Assembly (NCBI RefSeq): GCF_001544615.1
Contig: NZ_FCNV02000004.1
Span: 124,001 to 188,000, forward strand
Direction: 5' to 3'
Length of the DNA: 64,000 nucleotides
Source of the DNA: Caballeronia concitans
GTDB lineage: Bacteria > Pseudomonadota > Gammaproteobacteria > Burkholderiales > Burkholderiaceae
Numbering within the stretch: the stretch's first letter is position 1; each line of letters starts with the position of its first letter. Below are positions 35,276 through 43,666 of this stretch, one piece after another. The notes beneath the pieces are model-generated. The model was given only the letters and a program-made list of their open reading frames with translations, was not told the origin of the DNA and searched no databases. The position numbers and the translations under genes are program-made.

Positions 35276-36537
35276 ACGCCGCGACGCAGGAGCTGGAAGC
35301 GTCGCAACTCGCGCAAGCCGATCGCAGCGCGGCCCCACGCAGCGAAGCCGAGTTGCTGGAAGCCGCGCATCGCGTCGCGGCAATCGCGGCCAAGCATGCG
35401 GATGCAGTCGACAAGGATGCACGCTTTCCTGCCGAAGCGATAGCCGCCATGCGCGCCGAGCGGCTTTTTTCCGCGATGGTCCCGACCGCTCATGGCGGCG
35501 ATGGCCTCACGCTCAGCGGCGTCGCGCACCTGTGCGAGACGCTTGCAAAAGGCTGCGCTTCCGCCGCCATGATCTACGCGATGCATCAAACCCAGGTCGT
35601 ATGCATCGTCGATCATGGCGTGAACGTGCCGTGGCAACGCGACTTTCTCGCGCGCATGGTGAGCGAGCAGTTGCTTCTCGCATCGGCGACATCCGAAGAA
35701 ACGATTGGCGGCAACATGCGCACGAGTGCCTGCGCCGTCGATCTCGTCGATGATGCGTTCACTATCGAGAAGCTCGCGACCACCATCTCGTACGGCAATT
35801 ATGCCGACTGCATTCTGGTGACGGCGCGCCGCCATCCCGATGCACCGGCATCCGATCAGGTGTTGATCGTGGCGCCGCGCGAGACCTGCACGCTGGAACA
35901 GCGCGGGACGTGGGACACGCTCGGCATGCGCGGCACATGCAGCGAAGGGCATCGGCTTATCGCGAAAGGATCGGCAGAACAGATCCTGCCTGTGCCCTTC
36001 TCGAAGATCGCCGACGAAAGCATGTTGCCCGTATCGCATACGCTGTGGTCGTCGGTATGGACCGGCATTGCATCGGATGCCGTGCACCGCGCGCATCAGT
36101 TTTTCCGCAATCAGGCGCGCGGCAAGCCGGGCGCATTGCCGCCCAGCGCATCGCGGCTTTCGCAAGCCGTGACGCTCGTGCGCATGATGCAGGCGCGTTT
36201 GCGCGAATCGCTCGCGGCCGTCGAAGCGGCGCAACGCGAACGTGCAACGCGTCAGGCCAGTCACGCCGAAGATATCGATGCGCCGCTGACCGCGTCCATC
36301 GGCCTCGCGTCCGACCTCAACATGCTGAAGCTCGCCATTTCTCAAACGGCGGTGAACGTCGTGCAGGAAACGCTGATGATCTGCGGCATGGCGGGCTATA
36401 AGAACGACACGCCTTTTAGCGTCGGGCGGCACTTGCGTGACCTGCATTCCGCGCCGCTCATGATCAGCAACGACCGCATCGAATTGAATACGGCGAACCT
36501 GCTGCTTGCGCAGCGCGCCGCAACCGGGGACCTATAA
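35272..36537 (+). CDS. Acyl-CoA-dehydrogenase-like flavoprotein, probably acting on a carrier-bound substrate
   Basis: 421 residues with the acyl-CoA dehydrogenase fold: a helical N-terminal domain (FSAMVPTAHGGDGLTLSG, 65-82), a beta domain (LLLASATSEET region) and a C-terminal four-helix domain (AVTLVRMMQARLRESL, then VVQETLMICGMAGYKNDTPFSVGRHLRDLHSAPLMISNDRIELN). The usual C-terminal catalytic glutamate position (YEGT-like) reads SNDR, so the base may have moved, as in carrier-specific and other divergent members. By position between the carrier protein and the ligase genes it probably oxidises an aminoacyl-S-carrier, comparable to prolyl-carrier dehydrogenases; this is inference. 4-bp overlap with the carrier gene, 4 bp before the ligase gene. 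Confidence 0.85.
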   Translation: MNAATQELEASQLAQADRSAAPRSEAELLEAAHRVAAIAAKHADAVDKDARFPAEAIAAMRAERLFSAMVPTAHGGDGLTLSGVAHLCETLAKGCASAAMIYAMHQTQVVCIVDHGVNVPWQRDFLARMVSEQLLLASATSEETIGGNMRTSACAVDLVDDAFTIEKLATTISYGNYADCILVTARRHPDAPASDQVLIVAPRETCTLEQRGTWDTLGMRGTCSEGHRLIAKGSAEQILPVPFSKIADESMLPVSHTLWSSVWTGIASDAVHRAHQFFRNQARGKPGALPPSASRLSQAVTLVRMMQARLRESLAAVEAAQRERATRQASHAEDIDAPLTASIGLASDLNMLKLAISQTAVNVVQETLMICGMAGYKNDTPFSVGRHLRDLHSAPLMISNDRIELNTANLLLAQRAATGDL

Positions 36538-36541
36538 CGAT

Positions 36542-37600
36542 ATGAACATGCCGACCGAACAAGCCGCGATCATGGCTGACGCAGAATCAAAAACGACGCA
36601 GGCTGCTTACGACAAATCAGACCTGACTCTGCGCGACCGATTGATCGAAGCGGGCATTCTCATCGACACGGGCGAAGATGGACTCTATGGCCGCAGCGCG
36701 ATCTTCGAAGATATCGTCGAGCGCCTGAATCAGGCCATCACGCTGCTCGGCGCGGACCAGCACGCCGAAGTGCTGCGCTTTCCGCCGGCCATGCGTCGCC
36801 GTGATTTCGAAGATAGTGAGTACCTGAAGAGCTTCCCGAATCTGGCCGGCACGGTTCATTCGTTCGCGGGCAACGACCGCGGGCATCATCGCCTGCTCGA
36901 GGCGCTCGACAAGATCGTGCATATCGGCGAAGAAGAAGAGCGTTCGGATGAATGGATGGATCAGCAAAAGCCGACACGTCTCGTCCTGACGCCGGCCGCG
37001 TGCTATCCGATTTATCCGCTCGTTGCGAAGCGCGGAAATCTCGCTAAAGACGGCGCAACGTTCGACGCATTCTCGTACTGCTTCCGTCATGAGCCGTCCA
37101 TCGATCCGGGCCGCATGCAAATGTTCCGCATGCGTGAGTACATTCGCGTCGGCAGCCCTGAGCAAGTCATGGCATTCAGACAGAAATGGATCGAGCGCGG
37201 ATCGCTGCTCGTGAAATTGCTGCAATTGCCGTTCGAGATCGACCTCGCCAACGACCCGTTCTTTGGACGCGGCGGCAAAATAGTCGCGGATAGCCAGCGC
37301 GCACAAGAGCTCAAGTTCGAATTGCTCGTGCCAGTGGCCACGCCTGACCGTCCGACCGCATGTCTCTCGTTCAACTATCACATGGAGCACTTCGGCGAAT
37401 TGTGGAACATTCGCCAGGCGGACGAGAGCGTCGCTCATACGGCATGCGTGGGCTTCGGCATGGAACGCACGACGCTCGCCCTCTTCCGTCATCATGGCCT
37501 CGACGTGAAGGCATGGCCCGCACCGGTACGTGAACTGCTGTGGGGCAATGCAGCGCCGATCATCGCCGATGGTCTTTCCAACCTGGGCAAAGCGGCATGA
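36542..37600 (+). CDS. Amino acid:[carrier protein] ligase (class II aaRS homologue)
   Basis: 352 residues, a truncated relative of atypical (zinc) seryl-tRNA synthetases with no tRNA-binding arm. Class II motif 2 is FRHEPSIDPGRMQMFRMREY and motif 3 is GFGMERTTLALF. The zinc ligands expected from the Bradyrhizobium enzyme are present: Cys154 (AACYPIYP), Glu199 (RMREYIRV) and Cys302 (HTACVGFG). Characterised homologues adenylate glycine or alanine and transfer it to the phosphopantetheine of a small carrier protein rather than to tRNA. The carrier gene here is two genes upstream. The start at 36542 is 4 bp after the flavoprotein stop; the stop overlaps the DUF1839 start by 4 bp. Confidence 0.92.
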   Translation: MNMPTEQAAIMADAESKTTQAAYDKSDLTLRDRLIEAGILIDTGEDGLYGRSAIFEDIVERLNQAITLLGADQHAEVLRFPPAMRRRDFEDSEYLKSFPNLAGTVHSFAGNDRGHHRLLEALDKIVHIGEEEERSDEWMDQQKPTRLVLTPAACYPIYPLVAKRGNLAKDGATFDAFSYCFRHEPSIDPGRMQMFRMREYIRVGSPEQVMAFRQKWIERGSLLVKLLQLPFEIDLANDPFFGRGGKIVADSQRAQELKFELLVPVATPDRPTACLSFNYHMEHFGELWNIRQADESVAHTACVGFGMERTTLALFRHHGLDVKAWPAPVRELLWGNAAPIIADGLSNLGKAA

Positions 37601-38589
37601 ACGCACGCTCGCCCGCTGAAGCGCTGACTGGCACAGACGACGAAGCAAGCCGCCATGCATTGCATCGCGGCGAGCGTGTCTGGCTCGAAACCAACTGCTA
37701 TGTCGATTTGTGGATCGAGCTCTTGCACCATCTGGGCTGCGATCCGCATGCGGCGCTCGGTTTCACCGTGACGCAGGCATTCGAGGGGGATCAGTTCACG
37801 TTTCCGAAGTTCTCGCTCGATGACATAGGCAGGCTCTACGGCCTGCAAGCGCAAGAGCTTGCCATTTACGACACGCTCGAAGCACACGTGTGCGAACAGA
37901 CGAAACGCGGGCATGTCGTGGTCGCCGAAGTCGACGCATTCTATTTGCCCGATACGCGCGCCACCGCTTATCGGCAAACTCACTCAAAGACGACCATCGC
38001 AGTCGATTCGATCGACGCTCAGGCCAAACGCATCACGTATTTTCATAACGCCGGCTATTTCGCGCTATCGGGTGAAGATTACGATGCGGTATTCAGACTG
38101 ACGCCCGAACTGGCCAGCGACGTGAACGTGCTTTTCCCTTACGTCGAATTCGTCAAGCGCTTGCGGGCGCCGCTGGAAGGCGACGCGCTCGTGCAACGCT
38201 CCGTCGACTTGCTCAAGCTGCGTCTCGAGGATCGTCCCGCGACGAACCCGATTTCGCAATGGCGCGCGGAATTTCCCGATCATTCACGTGCCCTGCTCGA
38301 GCGCGATGTGGCGTACTACCACCTGTACACGTTCAACGTGATGCGTCAGCTTGGATCGAACTTCGAGTTGCTGTCGAAGTATCTTGCGTGGCTGAATGCG
38401 CACGGCGTCGATATTCCAGTGGATATTCAATCGAACGCACAAGCCATTGCAAGCGAAGCAATGGTGATGCAGTTCCGTCTCGCGCGTGCGCGCATGCGCT
38501 CGCGTTCCGATCCTTGCACGGATTGCTTCGACTCACTCGAAGCAGCGTATGACAAGGTCATCGAGCCGCTTGCCGCGCGCTTTCTTTGA
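37597..38589 (+). CDS. DUF1839 family protein
   Basis: 330 residues, no signal peptide or membrane span. It matches DUF1839 by its opening WLETNCYVDLWIELLHHLGCDPHAALGFTV, the conserved VAEVDAFYLPDT block and a helical C-terminal half. The conserved Glu/Asp/Tyr in VVAEVDAFYLPDT and the cysteine early on (NCYVD) are candidate active-site residues. DUF1839 genes habitually lie beside amino acid:[carrier protein] ligases, so it likely takes the aminoacyl group from the carrier, for example as a transferase or condensing enzyme; not proven. The fold of the middle region, with a possible papain/transglutaminase-like look, is a guess. A hairpin follows 10 bp after the stop. Confidence 0.85.
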   Translation: MNARSPAEALTGTDDEASRHALHRGERVWLETNCYVDLWIELLHHLGCDPHAALGFTVTQAFEGDQFTFPKFSLDDIGRLYGLQAQELAIYDTLEAHVCEQTKRGHVVVAEVDAFYLPDTRATAYRQTHSKTTIAVDSIDAQAKRITYFHNAGYFALSGEDYDAVFRLTPELASDVNVLFPYVEFVKRLRAPLEGDALVQRSVDLLKLRLEDRPATNPISQWRAEFPDHSRALLERDVAYYHLYTFNVMRQLGSNFELLSKYLAWLNAHGVDIPVDIQSNAQAIASEAMVMQFRLARARMRSRSDPCTDCFDSLEAAYDKVIEPLAARFL

Positions 38590-38598
38590 ACTCACCTA

Positions 38599-38639
38599 AA
38601 GCCTGAGCCTCGCGTACGCACGGCTCAGGCTTGCTTTTA
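38599..38639 (+). terminator. Strong hairpin between DUF1839 and GH2 genes
   Basis: An 11-bp perfect stem (aagcctgagcc 38599-38609, ggctcaggctt 38622-38632) with a 12-base loop is followed by gctttta. It looks like an intrinsic terminator with a short U-tract, yet the next gene starts only 28 bp later on the same strand without room for its own promoter. It may act as a partial terminator that lowers expression of the GH2 gene. Confidence 0.75.
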
Positions 38640-38666
38640 GAAAAAAAACAACTCGAAGGAAATGCC

Positions 38667-41144
38667 ATGCACGTCTCGCCGCTCGCGCCGCGCCGTCTGG
38701 ACGCCGGCTGGCAATGCGTGAGCACGCCCGCAGGCGCGTGCCCGACACCTGAAACGCTCGATACGTTCACGAACTGGCTCGACGCGCCCGTGCCGGGAAC
38801 CGTCGCGTCCGCGCATCGCGCTGCAGGCATTCAAGACGACTCACTCGCGCAACCGTATGCGATGTTGGATCACTGGTATCGCACCACGCTCGAAGTGAAC
38901 GGCAAGCGACGCCTGCGTTTCAACGGACTCGCGACCATCGCGGAAGTGTGGATCGACGGCCGCAAGGTGCTCGATTCGGATTCGATGTTCGTCGCGCACG
39001 ATATCGACATCGAAATCGCGGGCAAAGCGACGCTCTTTCTTTGTTTCCGCTCCATTGCTCCGGCGCTTGCTGCAAGACGCGGTCGCGCACGCTGGCGTCC
39101 CAAGCTCGCTCAACCCGCGCCCCTGCGTAACGTCCGCACGACGCTGCTCGGGCATATGCCCGGCTGGTGTCCCGCGATACAGCCTGCGGGTCCTTGGCGT
39201 GCAGTGGAAATGATCGGCGAGTCTTCCGCATCGATCGACCGCGTGGAGATGGCATCGAATGTGGATGGCAGCGACGGCCTGCTCGATGTCACCGTGCGGT
39301 TCTATCACGCCCAGGCGCCCGAAGATCTGCGCCTCCAATGCGGTGAGGCATCGGTGGCGCTTCACTGGCGCGATGCGCATACGGTGACAGGCCGTGTGCG
39401 CGTGCGCGATGCACGCTTGTGGTGGCCGCATACGCATGGCGAAGCGGCGCGCTATGCAGTGAAAATCGCGGGTGGATCGTTTGGGGAAATCTCACTCGGT
39501 CATACTGCTTTTCGTTCGATCGAAGTGGATCGCGGCGCGGATGGCGCGGGCTTTCAACTCGTCGTGAACGGCGTACCCGTGTTTGCTCGCGGCGCATGCT
39601 GGACGTCCGCCGATATCGTCGCCCTCGACGCACCTCGCGAGAAGCTGAGCGCGATATTCGAAACGTGCCGTCAAGCGGGCCTTAACATCATTCGTGTGAG
39701 CGGCATAACGCTCTACGAATCGGATACCTTTTACGAACTGGCCGACGAGCACGGCATGCTCGTATGGCAGGACTTCGCATTCGCCAATTTCGATTACCCG
39801 ACCGACGAAGCATTCGAGCGAAGCGTGCAACGCGAAGCGGAGCAATTCCTTGCGCGCACGCGGCGCTTCGCATCGCTCGCCGTCTTGTGCGGCGGAAGCG
39901 AAGTGCATCAGCAGGCGGCCATGCTCGGCCTTCCCTTCGACGCGTATCAGCAGCGGCTCTTTACCGAGCAATTGCCTGCGATCATCGCAACGATGCGGCC
40001 GGATGTGCCGTACGTCGTCAACTCACCGAGCGCAGCACCCGGCGACACGCGATCGATGCCCTTCGGAACGCGCGGCGGCGTCACGCATTACTACGGCGTC
40101 GGGGCCTATCAGCGTCCCTTCGACGATGCACGTCGCGCACAGGTCCGCTTCGCATCTGAATGCCTCGCGTTCGCGAACGTCCCCGACGACGTGGCGTTGC
40201 GCGCAGTGCCCAACGCATCGCGGCCGCATGAGCCGCGATGGAAGATCGGCGTACCGCGCGATCCGGGTGCGGCCTGGGATTTCGACGACGTACGCGAGCA
40301 TTATTTGCGAACGCTCTATGACGTCGACGTCGCCCGCTTGCGATACGAAGATCCCGAGCGCTATTTGACGCTCTCGCGCGCCGTGGTCGCCGATGTCATC
40401 GGTGCAGTGTTTTCCGAATGGCGTCGCAAGGGATCGATATGTGCGGGCGGCATCGTGTGGAACATGCTCGATTTGCGCGCGGGCTCGGGGTGGGGTGTGA
40501 TCGATGTATTCGGCGTGCCGAAGAGCGCCTTGCATGGCCTGGCACGCGTGCTTCAGCCCATTCAGGTGCTGATCACCGACGAAGGCCTCGACGGTCTCGA
40601 TGTGCATCTCGTGAACGAAACCGCGCACGACATTTGCGTTCGCGTGGACATGGCGTGCTTGCGCGATGGCGCGCTCAAGGTTGCGGGCGGCTCACGCGAA
40701 CTCACGCTCAAGGCACGCAGCGTCGAGCGAGTGAATTCGAGTGAGTTGAATGGCGCCTTTTTCGATATTGCGTATGCGTACCGTTTCGGTCCTCGCGCGC
40801 ATGATGCAACGCATGTGCGGCTAAGTGATTTGGATACCGGCATCGTACTGTCCGAAGCCTTTCACTTTCCGGACATGACTGTTCGCGAGCGACGGGATGT
40901 GGGTCTAAGCGTTGCAGTCGAACAGAACGATGGCAAGTGGACGCTCGAGATCAGTGCAACGGAACTTGCACGCTGGGTGCACGTGGTCGATCCGAATTAC
41001 TATGCCGCCGTCGACTGGTTCCATCTGGCGCCCGGCAGCACGCGAACGGTCCCGCTCATTGCCCGCAACGCCAACGTGCGCCAGGCGCCGGAAGGCGATG
41101 TATTCGCGATCAACGGTATGCGCGGCGCTACGTATCGCGCTTGA
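38667..41144 (+). CDS. Glycoside hydrolase family 2 protein, beta-mannosidase-like
   Basis: 825 residues with GH2 order: an N-terminal sugar-binding jelly-roll domain (~15-170), an immunoglobulin-like domain (~175-270), a TIM barrel (~275-600) and C-terminal sandwich domains. The acid/base candidate is Glu412 in LCGGSEVHQQ (usually GNE) and the nucleophile candidate is Glu498 in FASECLAF. There is no signal peptide, so it is cytoplasmic. The closest family is beta-mannosidase-like, but substrate is not deducible. Placement after the aminoacyl-carrier genes suggests that a glycoside is part of the pathway. Start at 38667 has AAGGA upstream. A hairpin lies between it and DUF1839. Confidence 0.88.
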   Translation: MHVSPLAPRRLDAGWQCVSTPAGACPTPETLDTFTNWLDAPVPGTVASAHRAAGIQDDSLAQPYAMLDHWYRTTLEVNGKRRLRFNGLATIAEVWIDGRKVLDSDSMFVAHDIDIEIAGKATLFLCFRSIAPALAARRGRARWRPKLAQPAPLRNVRTTLLGHMPGWCPAIQPAGPWRAVEMIGESSASIDRVEMASNVDGSDGLLDVTVRFYHAQAPEDLRLQCGEASVALHWRDAHTVTGRVRVRDARLWWPHTHGEAARYAVKIAGGSFGEISLGHTAFRSIEVDRGADGAGFQLVVNGVPVFARGACWTSADIVALDAPREKLSAIFETCRQAGLNIIRVSGITLYESDTFYELADEHGMLVWQDFAFANFDYPTDEAFERSVQREAEQFLARTRRFASLAVLCGGSEVHQQAAMLGLPFDAYQQRLFTEQLPAIIATMRPDVPYVVNSPSAAPGDTRSMPFGTRGGVTHYYGVGAYQRPFDDARRAQVRFASECLAFANVPDDVALRAVPNASRPHEPRWKIGVPRDPGAAWDFDDVREHYLRTLYDVDVARLRYEDPERYLTLSRAVVADVIGAVFSEWRRKGSICAGGIVWNMLDLRAGSGWGVIDVFGVPKSALHGLARVLQPIQVLITDEGLDGLDVHLVNETAHDICVRVDMACLRDGALKVAGGSRELTLKARSVERVNSSELNGAFFDIAYAYRFGPRAHDATHVRLSDLDTGIVLSEAFHFPDMTVRERRDVGLSVAVEQNDGKWTLEISATELARWVHVVDPNYYAAVDWFHLAPGSTRTVPLIARNANVRQAPEGDVFAINGMRGATYRA

Positions 41145-41221
41145 GCAAAACGAGAACAGCACGGGCGAGAAGGACTGTCAGCAAACGTTTTCTAAAGAAT
41201 TCCTTAAGCGCTTCCGTTATC

Positions 41222-41296
41222 CGCTGGCTGCAAGACAAGGCGGACAGGCTGCGCTTTTATCCGATCGTCAAGGTCGGCGTGACGTATCGCTTTTAA
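41222..41296 (+). pseudogene. Possible remnant of an outer-membrane beta-barrel gene
   Basis: A frame ending in TAA at 41296 reads WLQDKADRLRFYPIVKVGVTYRF. Its alternating hydrophobic strand and terminal phenylalanine are the hallmark of the last strand of an outer-membrane protein. No matching upstream part is present: before it lies the end of the GH2 gene in another frame. It may be the tail of a deleted porin-like gene, or chance. Confidence 0.35.
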
Positions 41297-41386
41297 GCGA
41301 TTGCGCGAATCGGCGGCGAACCGTAAAGCCAAGCAGCGATTTTTGTCTTGCTAAGATTTTCGCGTCCGTCGCCTAGAGGTCCGCGT

Positions 41387-42001
41387 ATGTCATCCCGCTT
41401 TTCGCTCGTCCTCTTCGACATGGAAGGCGTGCTGACTCACTATGACCGCACTGCGCGCGTCGTGCATCTTTCCTCTGCAACGGGTTGCGATGCCGCCGCC
41501 ATTCGTCACGCTATCTGGGATTCGGGGCTCGAAGCGCGTGCCGATGCCGGCGAAATAAGCGAGGACGAGTACCTTCGCCTGCTTGGCGATATGTTGCGCT
41601 ATCCCATGAGCCGCGAGCAATGGCTCGCCTCGCGCCGCGCATCGATTACGCCCAATGCACAGACGCTCGCGCTCGCGGAAAAGGTTCGCAATCGGTGCCG
41701 CATTGCCATTCTCACGAATAACTGCGGTCTCGTCACCGATCATCTCGACTATCTGAATCCGCCTGTAGCGGCGCTTTTTAAAGATGCAGTGCATTCGTCG
41801 GCGACATTCGGCGCGACCAAGCCGGCAGCGCGAGCTTATCTCGGCTGTATCGAGCGCATAGGCGTGCAAGCCGGCGAGACGCTATTCATCGACGACACCG
41901 AGGCCAACGTGCAAGGCGCCATCAACGCGGGCCTTGCGGGCTATCGGTTCGTCGATGCGGAGTCGCTTGCACGATTCCTCGCACAACACGGCCTGCTTTA
42001 A
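41387..42001 (+). CDS. HAD-superfamily (IA) hydrolase
   Basis: 204 residues. Motif I is LFDMEGVLTHYD (nucleophile Asp10, then Glu12 where most phosphatases have Asp), motif II is AILTNNC, motif III lysine lies in FGATKPAARAYLG, and motif IV is LFIDDTEANVQGA. The cap is a small helical insertion typical of subfamily IA. The DxE motif, instead of DxD, suggests altered or reduced phosphatase activity, for example phosphatase members with weaker general acid; it is nonetheless found in some related genes. AGAGG lies 7 bases before the start at 41387. Substrate unknown. Confidence 0.85.
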   Translation: MSSRFSLVLFDMEGVLTHYDRTARVVHLSSATGCDAAAIRHAIWDSGLEARADAGEISEDEYLRLLGDMLRYPMSREQWLASRRASITPNAQTLALAEKVRNRCRIAILTNNCGLVTDHLDYLNPPVAALFKDAVHSSATFGATKPAARAYLGCIERIGVQAGETLFIDDTEANVQGAINAGLAGYRFVDAESLARFLAQHGLL

Positions 42002-42005
42002 GGCG

Positions 42006-42389
42006 CTATTGAACGTACGACGCCAGTCCGTTCCCGAACGACCAGTCCTCGCGCCGATTCGGTGCAAGCACGATCAGCACGTCGTCGGGCCGCAAACCTG
42101 GCGAAGCGGCAAGACGTGTTGCAAGCGTCTTGTAGAACGCCTTCTTGGTTTCGAGATCGCGCCAATCGCTTGCAGTAATGTGGATGAAAACAAGATCGTC
42201 GCTTCGCTCGACACCGAGATAATTCGCGTCGTAAATGAAGTCGTCTCGGTCGCGTTGTTCTATGAGTTGAAAGCGATCCGTAGCCGGAACCTGAAACGCT
42301 TCGACCAATGCCTCATGGATCTGATCGGAAATAGCGCGAACGTACTCGCGCGATTTGCCTTTGATGAGTGAGATTCTAACGAGGGGCAC
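42006..42389 (-). CDS. Tautomerase-superfamily protein
   Basis: 127 residues beginning MPLVRISLIKGKS; after methionine removal Pro1 is the general base of 4-oxalocrotonate-tautomerase-like enzymes. The double-length fold (two beta-alpha-beta units, second from about DDLVFIHITASDWRD) matches the trimeric, longer tautomerase/cis-CaaD-type group. No signal peptide. It is convergent with the HAD gene (4 bp apart). Substrate unknown. Confidence 0.88.
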   Translation of the reverse strand: MPLVRISLIKGKSREYVRAISDQIHEALVEAFQVPATDRFQLIEQRDRDDFIYDANYLGVERSDDLVFIHITASDWRDLETKKAFYKTLATRLAASPGLRPDDVLIVLAPNRREDWSFGNGLASYVQ

Positions 42390-42487
42390 GATGATTCCCC
42401 GGTGACATGACGTGACTCACTCTACGCCGCCGCGCGGTCATCGAAAATTCAAAAGTTTCGAACCGAAAGCATCACGGAATCGAACGA

Positions 42488-43654
42488 TCAACGCGCCCGC
42501 AACGCATCGACGATACTCAAGCGCGACGCCCTTAGCGCAGGAAGGAAGCCACCCACGAAGCCCATCAAGAGCGAAAACAGCGCGGTACGGACGACGACCG
42601 ATGGCGTGAGAATGAAGCGGAAGGACAAGTCGGCAAACGTCTGAAAATTGGTGGTGGAAAACGAGGCAAACTGCATGAGCGCGGCACAGCACAGACCCGC
42701 CACGCCGCCCACCAACCCGAGCAAAAGCGCTTCGAGCAGGAAGGCAAGCAGCACGTCCACGCGCTTGAAGCCGAGCGCGCGCAATGTGCCAATCTCAGCC
42801 ACGCGGTTGGCCACCGACGCGTACATCGTGATCATTGCGCCGATCATCGCCGCAATCGAAAAGATGATCGTTAGCGTGAAGCCGAGAATATTGATAAAGG
42901 TCGAAAGCGCCTTGGACTGATCGCCATAAAAGACCTGTTCGCGCTTCGCTTCATCCGCGAGGCGCGGGTCTATGTCGATATCGCTTTTGAAGCGTTCGAA
43001 CGCATCGCTGCGCGCGAGGCGCACGATCATCGACGAGTAAGTCGTGCGGCGAAACGACTGCATCAGTTGATCGACATCGCCCCATATTTCCGAGTCGAAC
43101 CCACTGCCGCCTGCATCGAAGTGCCCGACGATCGTCCAGTCGCGCTGCGCAAAGCGCAAATGCTCGCCAATGCGCGTGCCACCGAAGCCTTTGGCAATGC
43201 TGCTGCCGACGATGATTTCCGACGATCCATGCCGGAACATGCGCCCCGCCGTGAGCTTTACCTGAGGACGCAACTCGACGCCCAATGAAGAGACGCCGCG
43301 AATCACCACATTGGCCGGCGTGTTCGTGCCGAGCTTGGTGAGTGAAATCAGCACGACCGTCTCTTTCGATGCAAGCGGCTCGCCATCGCCATTGAGCGCG
43401 ACCGAAGGATGCATCTCCATGACATTGGCCTGCGCGCGATCGATCGAGCTTTGTATTTCCGTTTCCGCGCCCTTGCGAATGACGACGACGTTGTCGCGCT
43501 CGCCCGTTGAGACGAGTGTCTTCTTGAGGCCCGCATCGAGCATCAGCACGGTGGCAAAAACGAATACGACGAGCGCGAGGCCGCCCGCGGTCAGCATCGT
43601 CGTGAGGCGGCGCGCCCATAAGTTGCGCGCGACATAGGAAACGGGAATGGCCAT
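42488..43654 (-). CDS. ABC transporter permease, MacB/FtsX type (second subunit)
   Basis: 388 residues with one N-terminal span (LTTMLTAGGLALVVFVFATVLML), a large periplasmic domain and three C-terminal spans (FTLTIIFSIAAMIGAMI; LLLGLVGGVAGLCC; TALFSLLMGFVGGFLPALRAS), the FtsX/MacB topology. FtsX-type transporters do not move solute through a normal channel but drive periplasmic extrusion with an adaptor and an outer-membrane partner. Last gene of the four-gene operon, 12 bp after the other permease. Confidence 0.9.
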   Translation of the reverse strand: MAIPVSYVARNLWARRLTTMLTAGGLALVVFVFATVLMLDAGLKKTLVSTGERDNVVVIRKGAETEIQSSIDRAQANVMEMHPSVALNGDGEPLASKETVVLISLTKLGTNTPANVVIRGVSSLGVELRPQVKLTAGRMFRHGSSEIIVGSSIAKGFGGTRIGEHLRFAQRDWTIVGHFDAGGSGFDSEIWGDVDQLMQSFRRTTYSSMIVRLARSDAFERFKSDIDIDPRLADEAKREQVFYGDQSKALSTFINILGFTLTIIFSIAAMIGAMITMYASVANRVAEIGTLRALGFKRVDVLLAFLLEALLLGLVGGVAGLCCAALMQFASFSTTNFQTFADLSFRFILTPSVVVRTALFSLLMGFVGGFLPALRASRLSIVDALRAR

Positions 43655-43666
43655 CGTCGCGTGTCC

